Assembly: GCA_018857735.1 (NCBI GenBank)
Contig: JABMCL010001097.1
Coordinates: 372,501-436,500 of the forward strand
DNA from: Alviniconcha marisindica
Taxonomy: Eukaryota > Mollusca > Gastropoda > Provannidae
DNA length: 64,000 bases
Direction of reading: 5' to 3'
In this document: piece by piece, positions 34,749-47,399 of the stretch
Layout: each line of letters opens with the position of its first letter
How positions within the stretch are numbered: the stretch's first letter is position 1
Translations under genes and position numbers: made by a program
Notes under the pieces: model-generated
What the model saw: the letters and a program-made list of their open reading frames with translations, nothing else
What the model was told of the DNA's origin: nothing
Database searches by the model: none

Positions 34749-35188
34749 CACAGTTCCTTTTTTGTTGTTGTTAGCTGTGCTTTTTTCTTTTGAAGTGGTA
34801 CAGGATGTAAGCGTATCTTCATGCGTGTGGGTACATCTGGAGTATGCAGTGTCTTCTTCTTCTGATCATTATATATATATGTATGTTTGCACCATTTCAC
34901 TGGCTCAAGCTGCTGCACATAAACGTCCCAAACTTCTGCCTTCCGCAGCCCAGCAACTTGTTTCCCAGGTCCACCATGTGTCCAGTGGTTGTCCCAAGGC
35001 AGTAGAGCACCAGAATTTGGGGGCAATAGAGAACGACGCGTGTCCGCAAAACGACATTCCTACCAGACTGCTTGACAGCCTGCCCAGTTTGTTGCTGTCG
35101 TAGCCAGTATGCCCAGAATCTTCTGGTTTCTCTGCCCTGAATCTGGGCTTGTATGCTTGATGAGCAAGTCAAATTACAGGCGGATAGA

Positions 35189-35357
35189 ACACAACATGCA
35201 AATTTTCGGGGTAATTATCAAGCTACAAAACGACACTTAAACAACAAACGGTGAAAAACAATGAGAACTGAGGTGGAGAGCTAATCCACTTATCTTTTTT
35301 GGGGTGAGCTACGTCCAGTGCTTTTGGGGATTACCCCGAAAATTAACATGTTGTGTT
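35189..35357. mobile_element. Small MITE, about 170 bp, with 25-bp inverted ends
   Basis: ACACAACATGCAAATTTTCG then GGGTAAT (35189-35215) is mirrored by ATTACCCCGAAAATTAACAT then GTTGTGT (35330-35356). The right end with its flank to 35450 is related to 6425-6560. Confidence 0.65.
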
Positions 35358-35889
35358 TCGTCTTTATAAATAGCGTTCTTTTGAACCTTTTATGTGTTTG
35401 GATCTTGTTTTAGAGCGCTAGCAGTCATTCTTGTTTAAGATTTTTTCACAGGCAGATAGCCTTTAATCCCGAATAGCTAAGGAGCCCGCAAGTCCAGGTA
35501 GAGAACGAGGCTTTAACTTCAAACACGCTCAGGATGGCCAAACAGTCCTATTTGCGTTCCAGCATCATCACTGTTTAGAAGATTAACGCGATGAAGGGGG
35601 CTGTTTGCTGATCATGCACATGGGCCCTGGTTTCTCGGACCCATCAGTTGCTCGTCAGGAAACAGCAGACTGGACCCAAATGGCAACAACATTGATGTCA
35701 ACCACAGCTTTTCCACACTCTCCGCTTTTTTGCAAAGAGCAAAGGCACAAAAAAGAAAAAATAGAAGTCCAAAACTGACTTCTGTCTGATCTTCATTTAT
35801 GCTTCCTTTGTTTCCAGTTTTGTCTGCTTGGTGAGTTGTATGAACATTTGTCGAGCACCTCATTATCAAGATGAGCCCTAAGTGCTTTG

Positions 35890-36420
35890 CAATGACAACT
35901 ATATAGCATCATTCTCTGATTCTGAGTAGACCTGCTGCATTCTAATTGTATCTGATTCTCTGGTTCCGAGTAGACCTGCTGCATTCTAATTGTATCTGCT
36001 TCTCTGATTCTGAGTGGACCTGCTGCATTCAAATTGTGTCTGATTCTCTAAGTCCGAGTAGACATGCTGCATTCTAATTGTATCTGATTCTCTGATTCCG
36101 AGTAGACCCGCTGCATTCTAATTGTATCTGACTCTCTGATTCCGAGTAGACCTTGCTGCATTCTAATTGTATCTGATTCTATGGTTCTGAGTAGACCTGC
36201 GGCATTCTAATTGTATCTGATTCTCTGATTCTGAGTAGACCTGCTGCATTCTAATTGTATCTGATTCTCTGATTCTGAGTAGACCTGTTGCATTTTAATT
36301 GTATCTGATTCTGAGTAGACCTGCTGCATTCTAATTGTATCTGCTTCTCTGATTCCAAGTAGACCTGCTGCATTCTAATTGTGTCTGATTCTCTGATTCC
36401 GAGTAGACCCGCTGCGTGTA
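35890..36420. repeat. Minisatellite, about 40-44 bp unit, about 13 copies
   Basis: Unit GATTCTGAGTAGACCTGCTG then CATTCTAATTGTATCTGATT and CTCT. Confidence 0.92.
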
Positions 36421-37048
36421 CGTGCCCAAGCACCTACGTAAACACAAGATGCATCCACCCTGGTAAAAAAAGAAGTGCCGTCTTGATTCAAATGCTTGTG
36501 GTTTTATTTGTGCTTGTGTAAACTTTGTCAGTGGCTATAATGACACGCCTTTTTTTATTTGAGTTGTTCGTAACAAACTTACTACTGTTTGAGCAATAAC
36601 GAAAAACAGCTCGTTAGCCGACAGTTTTCAGGAACCTGGGATGTAACTAAATACGGCAGTGGTTGAAGGAAGGATGTCGTAAACCAGTGCTTGGTGTTTG
36701 AGCATCACCCTGACAGAGTCGGCGCCACGCTGCCTCATCCTCCATCACACTCATGGCGAATCTGAATCTAAATCGCCCTGAGCTGAATCAGCTCCGCACC
36801 ATCTCATCCACTGCCAAACCGGCACAGTGCCACACACACACTCGGCATCACACCTATAAAGTCACACCAACACAAAGAGCATCTGGCCCAGTCACACCCA
36901 CACCAAGCGTCACATCCACACACACGATGCATCACATCCACACCAAGCATCACACCCACACAGTCTCTGACACAATTCTGTGACAAACAGAATGCACACT
37001 TGTAAAAGTGGGCGCAAGACTGTTTTGGTTTTTTTGAGAGTATTCCTT
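36421..37048. other. Junction between the convergent genes
   Basis: The plus strand changes here from G/T-rich to A/C-rich. A small array of CATCACACCCACACCAAG type lies at 36830-36970. No exon is visible. Confidence 0.4.
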
Positions 37049-37054
37049 TTTATT
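37049..37054 (-). terminator. Candidate polyadenylation signal for the minus-strand receptor gene
   Basis: TTTATT on the plus strand is AATAAA on the minus strand, within CCTATAATAAAAAGG. It sits at the left edge of the region whose minus strand is T/G-rich. Several other AATAAA matches exist (about 36490), so the assignment is tentative. Confidence 0.3.
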
Positions 37055-37059
37055 ATAGG

Positions 37060-40000
37060 AACAGACAAGAAGACACAGCACGCTCCTCTATGCCGGAGTC
37101 ACCTCCCCTTCACAGTAAAGGGCAGTGAATTCAAAAGTGGGATACAGTTGATTGACTGACCCCCCCCCCCCCCACCCCCACAAACAGTAGGACACAACTG
37201 CCCTGGCCTAAAGAGTAGAACGCTGAACTTGACTGCTGAACTTGGTCACAATAATAAAAATAAGTCCTGATAACAGCAATAGTAACAGTAGTTCCTACTG
37301 AGGTAATGCAAACTGTCTTTCGGCTATGGAGACCCCCACCCCCCCCCCCCCCCTCAGCATGTAACTTGTCTCATGACCACAAGGGGGGGGGGGGGTAAGA
37401 ACTGACCAACTCATCAGAAAAAGGAAGGTTTTTACTGAACACTGGCAACAGCAGTAATAAATAGCCACTTAGATCATTCCAAACCAAATCACCGTAACTG
37501 ACAGGAGTAAAAAAATAAAAGTAAAATAAACGCCACAACTGAATACCACACCCTTTCCTCACAAACACAGTGTACCCCCCCCCCCCCCCCCACAACACTG
37601 ACAGAGGGGGGGGGGGGACTGACGTGCACAACATGACTAAAAAGTGGGTTGGTTGGTGGGGGGACTGACGCACACACACACACAACATGAGAAAAAATAG
37701 GCTTTAAAATCAACCATTTATAAATAATAAACTGAAGCTTCCGAAGAGGACTGTCCATTTCTCTACAGGTTGTGTGTCAGGGTCACACCCTCATCAACGA
37801 TGCTCTCGTCACCACAAACCAGTTCCTTCATGTCTTTCTCCCTTTCATTCACCACTTTCATCCACACCCTGCCTCGTTTAAAAAAATCAAAAAAATCCAG
37901 CCAATGAAAATCATGCATGCAAGGTGGTGTCCAATCAGATCCTGCCAGGCAACCTTTTTTTTTCTTTTCCCTTACCAATGACAAACCCAGTCAACGCTGA
38001 GCATATTCCAAGCCTCGTGCTGAATCTATTTCTCTGCCCCTGAATCTGGTTTCTCTGCCCTGAATCTATTTCTCTGCCCCAAATCTGAATCTTTCTCTCT
38101 GCCCCAAATCTGAATCTTTCTCTCTGCCCCAAATCAGGTTTCTCTGCCCCGAATCTATTTCTCTGCCCCAAATCTGGTTTCTCCACCCTGAATCTATTTC
38201 TCTGCCCCAAATCTAGTTTCCCTGCCCTGAATCTATTTCTCTGCCCCAAATCTAGTTTCCCTGCCCTGAATCTATTTCTCTGCCCCATGGAAAGCTGCAG
38301 ACAGGATCTGAGCGGCAACACTCTCCGTCACTGGCCACAAAGCAAACATCCGGGATAAAACTGATAACAAAAACAAGTAATACAGATATGGATTCAAATT
38401 TAATACCGTAAAACATCCAACTCTTTCCTTATGGAGGAGAAAGTAAAAAGAAAAAAAAAGTTGATGCTGACATTCCTCAAAGTGATGAATTTCCCTGTGG
38501 TGGGTAGCAGTCCCCCCCCCACCCCCCCTCCCCCTAAGAAAAGTAGAACATCGAACAAACCCAGAAGACCAATCAACAAAGCAGCAACTAACAGCCATCC
38601 AATGAGACACCTGAATACCATCTTAAAAGTCGAAAGGGGGGCTATTTTTTCTTTTTCAAACACTTTTGGCCTGGTCTCTGGGCTCAAAGTCCACTTCGGG
38701 CCTGCATGCCTGGTCTCTCTCTTAGGGAAAGACCGGTCTCTCAGCCATCTCCGCACGGTGATGGTCTCTTACTTGTCACGCTAGTGAGCAACCTCTGGCG
38801 CAAGTATGCCTAGTCTGGGACAAGGCTGTGGACCAGCGTCTTACTGTGCTCCTGACAAAAAGGAGACCTTTATCTCACTTCTTCCTTTCAAAGTCTCATG
38901 GATGGGTTTTGTGTGTGTGCGTGTGTGCGCTCCCATGTGACAATGCTTTTGAAAGCTGAGCAATTCAGCTGACAGTGCATTCTTCCTTCATTATCAACAC
39001 TGGCGCATTGCCAACGCCTGACAAAAAAAAAGGAAAACAAATCTCCATAACATGCATTTGTTGCCTGTGTGACAAGACAATGCCATTGAAAGCCAAGAAG
39101 TTCAGCTGCTGATGCATTATTCATTTGTTATCTGACATGCTGCTAATGCTCCAGAATGAAAAAGAAATAAAAAAAACAAGGAAACAAATACAAAGTTAAC
39201 ATTTCTGTGGTCAATGTGAAAAATAAGACCTCATCAAATGCAAGAAAAAGTATCAAATGCATAGATCTCATCCCCTACGAATGGTTCAGTTCTCAACAGG
39301 AAATCAACCAAAACAAATTTTCAAAATGAATTAAAAGACTCCTTTAATACACACACTTCAGGAAACTGCTAGAGACGGTTGAGATTTCGTGCAAGTTGCA
39401 AGATACAGTTATTAGATTGTAGATGCTTTAAAAAAAAAAAAAAAAAAAATCCCAGAGATATCGCGTAATCATCCAAACAAAATAAAAAGGGAGGTAAAAC
39501 CACACGGAACCTTGCAGTTGACTAAATAAGAAAAAGAGGTACATTAGTTGATTTTGAGAATTGTCCTGAGGTTCTGAGGTACTCCACAGCGCAACCATGC
39601 ACAGACACTCAACCAAGCACACACACGTAGTTCCTTCATATCATTGTCAAAAAACAAGGTCAGATCCAAGCACACAAAAAAAAGGAGAAGAATTACTGAT
39701 CCAACAGGGAAACCACACAATTTCCAGTTTCAGTAATACACTGTAGAACTAGAAGACTCGTAACAATTATCTGGAAAACGAAACAATGAGAAAACGTATT
39801 CGTTTAAAAAGTCGAGAGAATTTATTTTCTAGAAGTGGGGCACGAGAAAGAAGAAACTTCAGGTTCATCAATAATATCAAATGTTCGCAGTTTAACGGCA
39901 GAATAAGCTGATGGAGAGAGAGAGAGCGAGAAAACAAAAACAAAACAAAAAACCCACCTACAACACCCATACAAACTGTTGTTGGTTTCTAGACGTGACA

Positions 40001-41570
40001 GAAAACAGCGTTTGTTGCCCTATCGTCCCTGAGATGAAGCTGTCACCGGTTTCACTAAACTTCCTCACTCAAGGTATTTGGGCCTCTCTACCCCCACCCC
40101 GTCCTCCCCACCCCACCCCACCCCTACACACAACACGCACACAGGTGAGATAACTTGACAGTTGAAACACAAGATCCTAAATGAATCCGACTTGACCGAG
40201 GTACGTAACTAAAGAGGTAGCCACACAGGCACAGCTTTTACGCTGTGTCCAAGTTCGTTTCAATTCAAATGCTCAATTAGATTATATATGTATGTATGTA
40301 TGTATATATATAGATAGATACTGTGAGGCGTCCAGCATGGTATGGTGACGACACATCTAACAAACGACACTGGCCAGACGTCCGCACCAGGCTGGGGTAC
40401 AGTTCAAGAACAAGATGCGACCAATCATCAACTATGCCCTGGAACAATTTCCAGATGCACAGCCCCTATTCTTCAAGAACTTGGTCACAGGAAAAGTGAA
40501 GAACAAGATTCCACTACGCCTTGTGAAGTGTGGCCTTTGTGTCCCTGCCTGGATCATTGTACAAAGTCCGGAAGTCCACTGGGTAGGGGTGGGGTGTGGG
40601 GGGGACCCACCCCCATCCCGGCCCCGCGCATCCAGCCACAGCACTGGAGAGCAGCAATGCTCTCCTTAACCCCCCAGCTGCAGAGATTGCAACAGCCCCC
40701 CCTCTCCACCAAGCATTGAAGCTGTAGAGAGTATTAACAGTGTGAACCCCGGCAAAAAAACCCCACGTTCATGGTGTACGGAGCAGCAACCCTGACACGC
40801 ATTCAAGGTGTGCAGAGCAGCAACGCCCTCCACACTCGGGGCGTAGACGGCAGCGTCATTGTGCCACGCGTTCAGAGCGTGGACAAAACCCGAGGGCCCT
40901 CCGCAGCAGCATCAGAGTGCAGAGAGCCTGCCCTCCAGGCGTTCACAGTGCAGAGAGAGAAGCAATGGCCCTCCACACGTTTTAAAAAGCCACAATTTTG
41001 CTAGCTGTCTTCATTATAGTCAAAACACGATCAACTCAAACATTTGGATGAAAAGTCATTGAACACACACACCAAAAGAAAACCAAAATATCATGGTGAT
41101 TAATTATATGCACATACATGTGGCACCACGTCTGCGCCTGAGGTAGTTGACATATGTAGTGGGGTCAAGGTCCTGCCTTCACCTTCACCTTGACACAGGT
41201 CACGGTCACAAGCAATCACCTTGACCCCACACCCGTGGTCAAAGGGGGTGATGATTTTGTTGTTGTTTTTAGTCTTTCAATGGTATGAACATGAAAAATG
41301 GACAATCAATACACGAAGAAGAAGAACATAAAAATACCAATTACAATTTTAACCTAGCCTAAGAGTAACTGTTAACGAAGATACTCCAACAGACAAAGCA
41401 AGCCCCAATCTTCAACAGACGGAGCCCCCACACTGGTGGTTGGCTTGTACTCTGCACCAATCCACAGCTAGCCCAGGAAAACTGATCCTCCTCAACACTG
41501 ACATTGATGGAGTTCGGGGGTGTGTGTGTGTGTGTGTGTTAGAGAATACTACACCCCCGTTTAATGAAGG
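37060..41570 (-). other. Probable 3' UTR of the receptor gene, left part
   Basis: No splice-bounded coding exon was found on either strand. Features seen are C/G runs (37160, 37330, 37385, 37577, 38513), a 20-30 bp degenerate minisatellite at 38010-38290 (TCTGCCCCAAATCTGAATCT), and a loose array of CACGTTCACAGCGTG type at about 40780-40985. The T/G bias of the minus strand supports transcription from the right. Confidence 0.4.
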
Positions 41571-41579
41571 GGCCGCCAT

Positions 41580-42003
41580 CATCCAGACACAACGAAAGGC
41601 CAACCACCATCCGGACACAATGAACAGGCCAACTGTCAATCAGGACACAATGAACAGGCCAACCGTCATCAGGACACAACGAACAGGCCAACTGTCAATC
41701 GGGACACAATGAACAGGCCAACTGTCAATCGGGACACAATGAATGGGCCAACTGTCATCGGGACACAATGAATGGGCCAACCGTCATCGGGACACAATGA
41801 ACGGGCCAACCGTCATCAGGACACAATGAACGGGCCAACCGTCATCGGGACACAATGAACGGGCCAACCGTCATCGGGACACAATGAACGGGCCAACCGT
41901 CATCGGGACACAATGAACGGGCCAACCGTCATCGGGACACAATGAATGGGCCAACCGTCATCAGGACACACTGAACGGGCCAACTGTCATCGGGACACAA
42001 TGA
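41580..42003. repeat. Minisatellite, 29-bp unit, about 14 copies
   Basis: Unit GGGACACAATGAACGGGCCA then ACCGTCATC. Confidence 0.93.
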
Positions 42004-42339
42004 AGACCCCTCCCACCCTGGCCCCACCCCCCACTGGGACAGAAAGAAGGGGGCTTCACACAGGAGAGCTGCCACCTTCGCTCATTCGGATGCCTAAGCA
42101 GACAACTTGCTCTTTAAGGCTGGTCTCAGGCACCAACGCCTGCCGACCCGGCCAACCACTCCAAAACGGGGGACAGGAATCCAAACACGAAAACAGGAAC
42201 GCACTCGGAGAACACTCGTCCATTCTGTCCACGCCTCTGTCCACGACTCCCTCAAAAAAAAACCCCAGAGACAATTGACATTCAGTGGAGAACATGCAAA
42301 CTGTACACGCTTTCCACAAACAATGCAAAGACAAAAAAC

Positions 42340-42343
42340 TGGA

Positions 42344-42388
<45 letters not shown>

Positions 42389-42510
42389 AGAAAAAGGTAC
42401 CTGTGAACACACAACACACACATCCCATGTCCACACAAAAGAACAGACAGAGTGTGGCAAATCATATATATATATATATACACACACACAGACACATATA
42501 TATGTACACA
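42340..42510. repeat. (AG)n, (TA)n and (CA)n microsatellites
   Basis: (GA)n at 42346-42382 and TA/CA repeats at 42463-42505. A GCT/CTG run of eight units is at 42629-42652. Confidence 0.9.
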
Positions 42511-42654
42511 TGCCACAACGTCCTAGAAAAGAGACCACCACGGACAAGAGAAAGAAAGAAAGAAACGGATGGCAGAGAACGGAACACAAGAGTTGCGTTT
42601 TCTGTTTGTTGTAATGCTCGTTTCTCAACGTGCTGCTGCTGCTGCTGCTGCCTA

Positions 42655-45600
42655 CCCTCCCACGCCACGGAGGGAGAACGACGACTGTACAAAGAGTCCG
42701 CAGAGTATGCTAGCTACCATCCACATAGCTCATCAACACAGTGTATACCTGACAATAGTAGTAGTAGTAGTAACATAGCAGTAGATCCCAGGTCTCCATA
42801 ATCTAGACAACAGTAGTGGCAAGGTGGACGGGGAGAGCAGATGAAGACGATGGCTTAAAACGAGTGCCCCGAGTTTCTCCCTAGGAGTGGGCTCAGCCGC
42901 ATGACTGCATCCGTATCACTTGCTCACATCAGCTCTGTGCTCCGTCTTGCCTGTGCCCCCCAAAATATGATGGCTTCCGTCACGGCCACACTCTGCATAC
43001 CCTGCAACTTTGGCACACCAGAGAATATCCTGCGGCCTTGACCCAAGCACAACCTATGGCCTTGACCTGCGTCCACCATATTTCTCAAGACTTTGCACAA
43101 ACACACGTGTGCATGCACACGGATGCCCACACACACACGCATGCACACACACACACACACACACGAGCAAGTCTTGCCGACATTTTCGCTTGACAAAGAG
43201 TTAGTCCAGTCCGGACAGCCAGCGGCTTTACAACTCCAAGAACGAAAAGAGTCTGCACCGCCTAACAACTCGGTGCTGCTGCTGACCATCGTTTTCATCC
43301 TGCAGTAAGGTGTCGGTGCCAGAACACTGTGCAGTTTAAGTTAACCACGACACACCACAACATCGCTCGACAGTGACAGTTAACATGTTTTTTTTGTTTT
43401 TTTTAAACAGCCAACATCTCTTTACAGTCAACATCAGTTTTACAAATCAACATCAACTACAACCCCCCTACCCACCCTTCTACAGCTATACTGCATTTTG
43501 TGATCCACACCGTTTTGTTCCACGTAGTACTGTACAGAACTGTACGACACACTGTACAATATTGTATTGCATTGGACGTTTACGTTACTGCAACACTATG
43601 AAGACCCCAGACACACAGCCCACAGAACAACACAGACAACAACAAAAACAACAACAAAAACTCCTGAATATCTTCTGCCAAGGCATTTGAAATGAAAAGA
43701 CTAGCACACAACTCCCCCCAACTTCCTTTACAAGGGAACAATGCATCATGGAAGCGACTATTGTGGGTTTTCTGTAGCCTGTACACATGATGGGAACTTG
43801 AGAAGGACCCCACATCATTTTCTCTGTTGGGCAGAACAAATGAACACCAACAACATGTTGCTGCAAACCGGGTTGGCAAAAATCACACAGTTTGGATTGC
43901 AGCAAAGTTGACAGACTGTGGTGAGACTGACCTTACTTGGATAATTTCTCCGTGTCAAGATGCCAACAGTCAGCAATGGTAAGAAACGTGTGAACCCCCC
44001 CCCCCTCCCATTTCAACAGATTAATTTGCCTTTGATGGTGTCAATCCAGTATCACTTTTTCAGAGGAATCTGTTCCATCTCATGCTGCAGGAATTTGTAC
44101 AATAATGGCTTGATCAGCGCGTTCAGCATTCTCAACCGCAGGTTCGCCCCGATACAACTGTCATGGCTGACTGGGCGTCAAACACTGACCCAACACACAC
44201 ACACACACACCAGCTCTGTCAAGTATTTCAGCAGGCAAACAGCAACAGACGGGACGAAGGGAAGTCGCGAACAAAATGAACACCGGTAAAGTCGCCCTTC
44301 CCCCCGTTCCGTCTGACTCAGTTCCGTCCGACTCAGCGCCACCGCCCCCCCCCCCCCCATTCTTTCCAACTCCGTTCTGTAGAACTCAGCATTACCACTG
44401 TCCTGCTGCCCTCCCAGCAGTCCCGGCTCCAGGTCAGTGTGCTGCAATTTGCGAATCTCAGGGCGTGCGGCTCTCTAAGGAAGACGGACCAGCCAACATA
44501 ACAATGGGAGCATGTGGACACTGGCGCGATGCTGGGCTCAGTTCAACACCACCAGCAACACAAGCGCTAACGCCTCACTAACGCACCCCGACACGGGTCC
44601 AGTTCAACACCACCAGCAGCACAAGCGCTAACGCATCACAAACGCACCCCGACACAGGTCCAGTTCAACACCACCAGCAGCACAAGCGCTAACACCTCAC
44701 TAATGCATCCTGACACAGGTCCAGTTCGACCCCACCAGCAACAGAAGCGCAAACGCGTCGCAACACAGGTCCACAGCAGGCAGTACTGGAGAACAGGAAC
44801 AGGTCCACAACAAACAAACAAACAATAGCAAAAGCAGAACAAAGAACAAAGGAACAAGAACAAAGAAGAAAAAGCTGGAGCTGACAGAAAGAAGACAATG
44901 GAAGACTTACAGCTACGCAGGGACAAAAGAAAGAAAACACACACACCCCACAAACAAACAAAACAATTGGGACATGAAAAAACAGCATGCTGAAAGTAAC
45001 ACTGGATGAACAGAAAGGACAAAATCTAAAACAAGAGCACAAGTGGGAAGGGACAGAAAGAAGAAGGGAAAAACAAGGTGCCATTTAAAAACAGGTGGGT
45101 GGGGAAAAAAGAAGGGGTGTGGATAGCGTGGTGCAGTTGCTGGGGGGGAAGGGGAGACAAGGGGGTGGGGTTGTACCATACAAACCCTCACACACCCCCA
45201 AAAAAATCAAAAACGCACCTAAATCATAGGTGGGTGGGGGTACGGGGAAAAACAAACAAACAACGAAGCAAATGTGTAGGAAAGCCCGAAAAAAGGAAAA
45301 ATAAGAGAGAGAAAAGGAAAAAAATAAGAGCTGGGGCCGACCCCCGACCCTGCAATGACCTGACTCCCTGAGAGGGTCCAAGGGTCTGGCCAGTGAGGTA
45401 GATACACATTACAGTGCGCAAGTACCGGGCTTAGTGCGGGTGCACCTCATAGCAGTCCCCAGGATGTCCATGCTTTCTGCCCCTGGCCGCCAGGTGGCGC
45501 CCAGGGACCGCAGCAGTGGTGCCGGTGACCACAATGCCAATGAAAACCAAATGCTGGCAAAAAGACGGAAAACCAAGACCTGCACAACACCACCGCGACA

Positions 45601-45880
45601 CGAGGACACCAGGAAACTGCCTTGCACAACAAAACATTTAAAAAAATCACGCATCAAGTCTTGCCTGTCTTAAGTAGATACAGGAAATAGTTCACGGTGA
45701 TGGGTCTTGCGCCAACCGCTACAGGTGAACCACAGGTTAGTCCATTCTTTCAATAATCGTAGGCCAACGCTTTGCGTTAACAAGTCCTAAAGTAGATGGA
45801 CAACGAACACTAGGAACTACAAAATGATCAGAAGACAGTGTGAAAATATAGACGCCGTCACAGTTCATCAGGAGTGAAAA
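42655..45880 (-). other. Probable 3' UTR, middle part
   Basis: No coding exon seen. A SINE tail (GCCCCGATACAACTGTCATG then GCTGACTGGGCGTCAAACAC) lies at 44145-44190. A 60-bp direct repeat (CACGGGTCCAGTTCAACACC then ACCAGCAGCACAAGCGCTAA) recurs three to four times at 44525-44760. Confidence 0.4.
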
Positions 45881-45884
45881 GGAT

Positions 45885-46955
45885 TACAGACCTTGTCAGG
45901 GTGGTGGAGATAAGAGGACAGAGCTTGTCAGGGTGGTGGAGATAAGAGGACAGAGCTTGTCAGGGTGGTGGAGATAAGAGGACAGAGCTTGTCAGGGTGG
46001 AGATAAGAGGACAGAGCTTGTCAGGGTGGAGATAAGAGGACAGACCTTGTCAGAGTGGTGGAGATAAGAGGACAGAGCTTGTCAGGGTGGTGGAGATAAG
46101 AGGACAGAGCTTGTCAGGGTGGTGGAGATAAGAGGACAGAGCTTGTCAGGGTGGTGGAGATAAGAGGACAGAGCTTGTCAGGGTGGAGATAAGAGGACAG
46201 AGCTTGTCAGGGTGGTGGAGATAAGAGGACAGAGCTTGTCAGGGTGGTGGAGATAAGAGGACAGGGGCTTGTCAGGGTGGTGGAGTAAGAGGACAGCTTG
46301 TCAGGGTGGAGTAAGAGGACAGAGCTTGTCAGGGTGGTGGAGATAAGAGGACAGAGCTTGTCAGGGTGGTGGAGATAAGAGGACAGAGCTTGTCAGGGTG
46401 GTGGAGATAAGAGGACAGAGCTTGTCAGGGTGGTGGAGATAAGAGGACAGAGCTTGTCAGGGTGGTGGAGATAAGAGACAGAGCTTGTCAGGGTGGTGGA
46501 GATAAGAGGACAGAGCTTGTCAGGGTGGTGGAGATAAGAGGACAGACTGCTCAGGGTGATGGGGTAAGAGTGACAGGGATAAGACAACAGACCCTGTCAC
46601 AGTGACGTGGATTATGATAACAGACCTTGTCAGAGTGATGGGGATAAGTTGACAGACCTTGTCAGAGTGATGGGGATAAGTTGACAGACCTTGTCAGCGT
46701 GATGGGGATAAGTTGACAGACCTTGTCAGCGTGATGGGGACAAGTTGACAGACCTTGTCAGCGTGGTGGGGATAAGTTGACAGACCTTGTCAGAGTGATG
46801 GGGATAAGTTGACAGACCTTGTCAGAGTGGTGGGGATAAGTTGACAGACCTTGTCAGAGTGATGGGGATAAGTTGACAGACCTTGTCAGAGTGATGGGGA
46901 CAAGTTGACAGACCTTGTCAGAGTGGTGGGGATAAGTTGACAGACCCTGGTCATG
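45885..46955. repeat. Large minisatellite, about 32-36 bp unit, about 30 copies in two subtypes
   Basis: Left part GAGCTTGTCAGGGTGGTGGA then GATAAGAGGACA (45890-46560). Right part CCTTGTCAGAGTGATGGGGA then TAAGTTGACAGA (46600-46950). The subtypes are clearly related. Confidence 0.95.
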
Positions 46956-47299
46956 GGGAAGGGAATCAAATGTCAAACTATGAAGGGAATCGGATGTCAG
47001 ACTATACCCAAGCGAAAGGGATAAGTCATCAGACCTTGTGAAGGATAGAGCTTGCATCAGCCAAGATGCAACTCCATGCGGACGCAAAGAGGACAGGCTC
47101 AACAGACGCTTCAGGAGAGCAAAAAGACCAGCTCTAGCGTTCCAAATGATGAGGTGGTCTGCCATGACCAAAGAGGACAGGTCCAAGCCTGGGAAACTCG
47201 GCAGGGGGCAGAAAGGAGGGCGGTCTGGAAATACGACTGCTCACAGAGACAAGCTTGTGAATGGGGTCAAAGATGATTTGTTGGGGTCTAAACTCAAGC

Positions 47300-47305
47300 A
47301 GGAGG

Positions 47306-47356
<51 letters not shown>

Positions 47357-47395
47357 AGAGAGAGAGAGGAGAGGAGGGAGAAAGAGAGAGAGAAA
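47300..47395. repeat. (AG)n microsatellite
   Basis: GAGAGA run with G interruptions. Confidence 0.95.
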
Positions 47396-47399
47396 TAAC

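Noticed and set aside
40342..40719. Plus-strand open frames (MRPIINYALEQFPDAQPLFF)
   Set aside because: Reads somewhat protein-like but has no splice sites, no recognisable family and lies antisense in the presumed 3' UTR; not enough to call.
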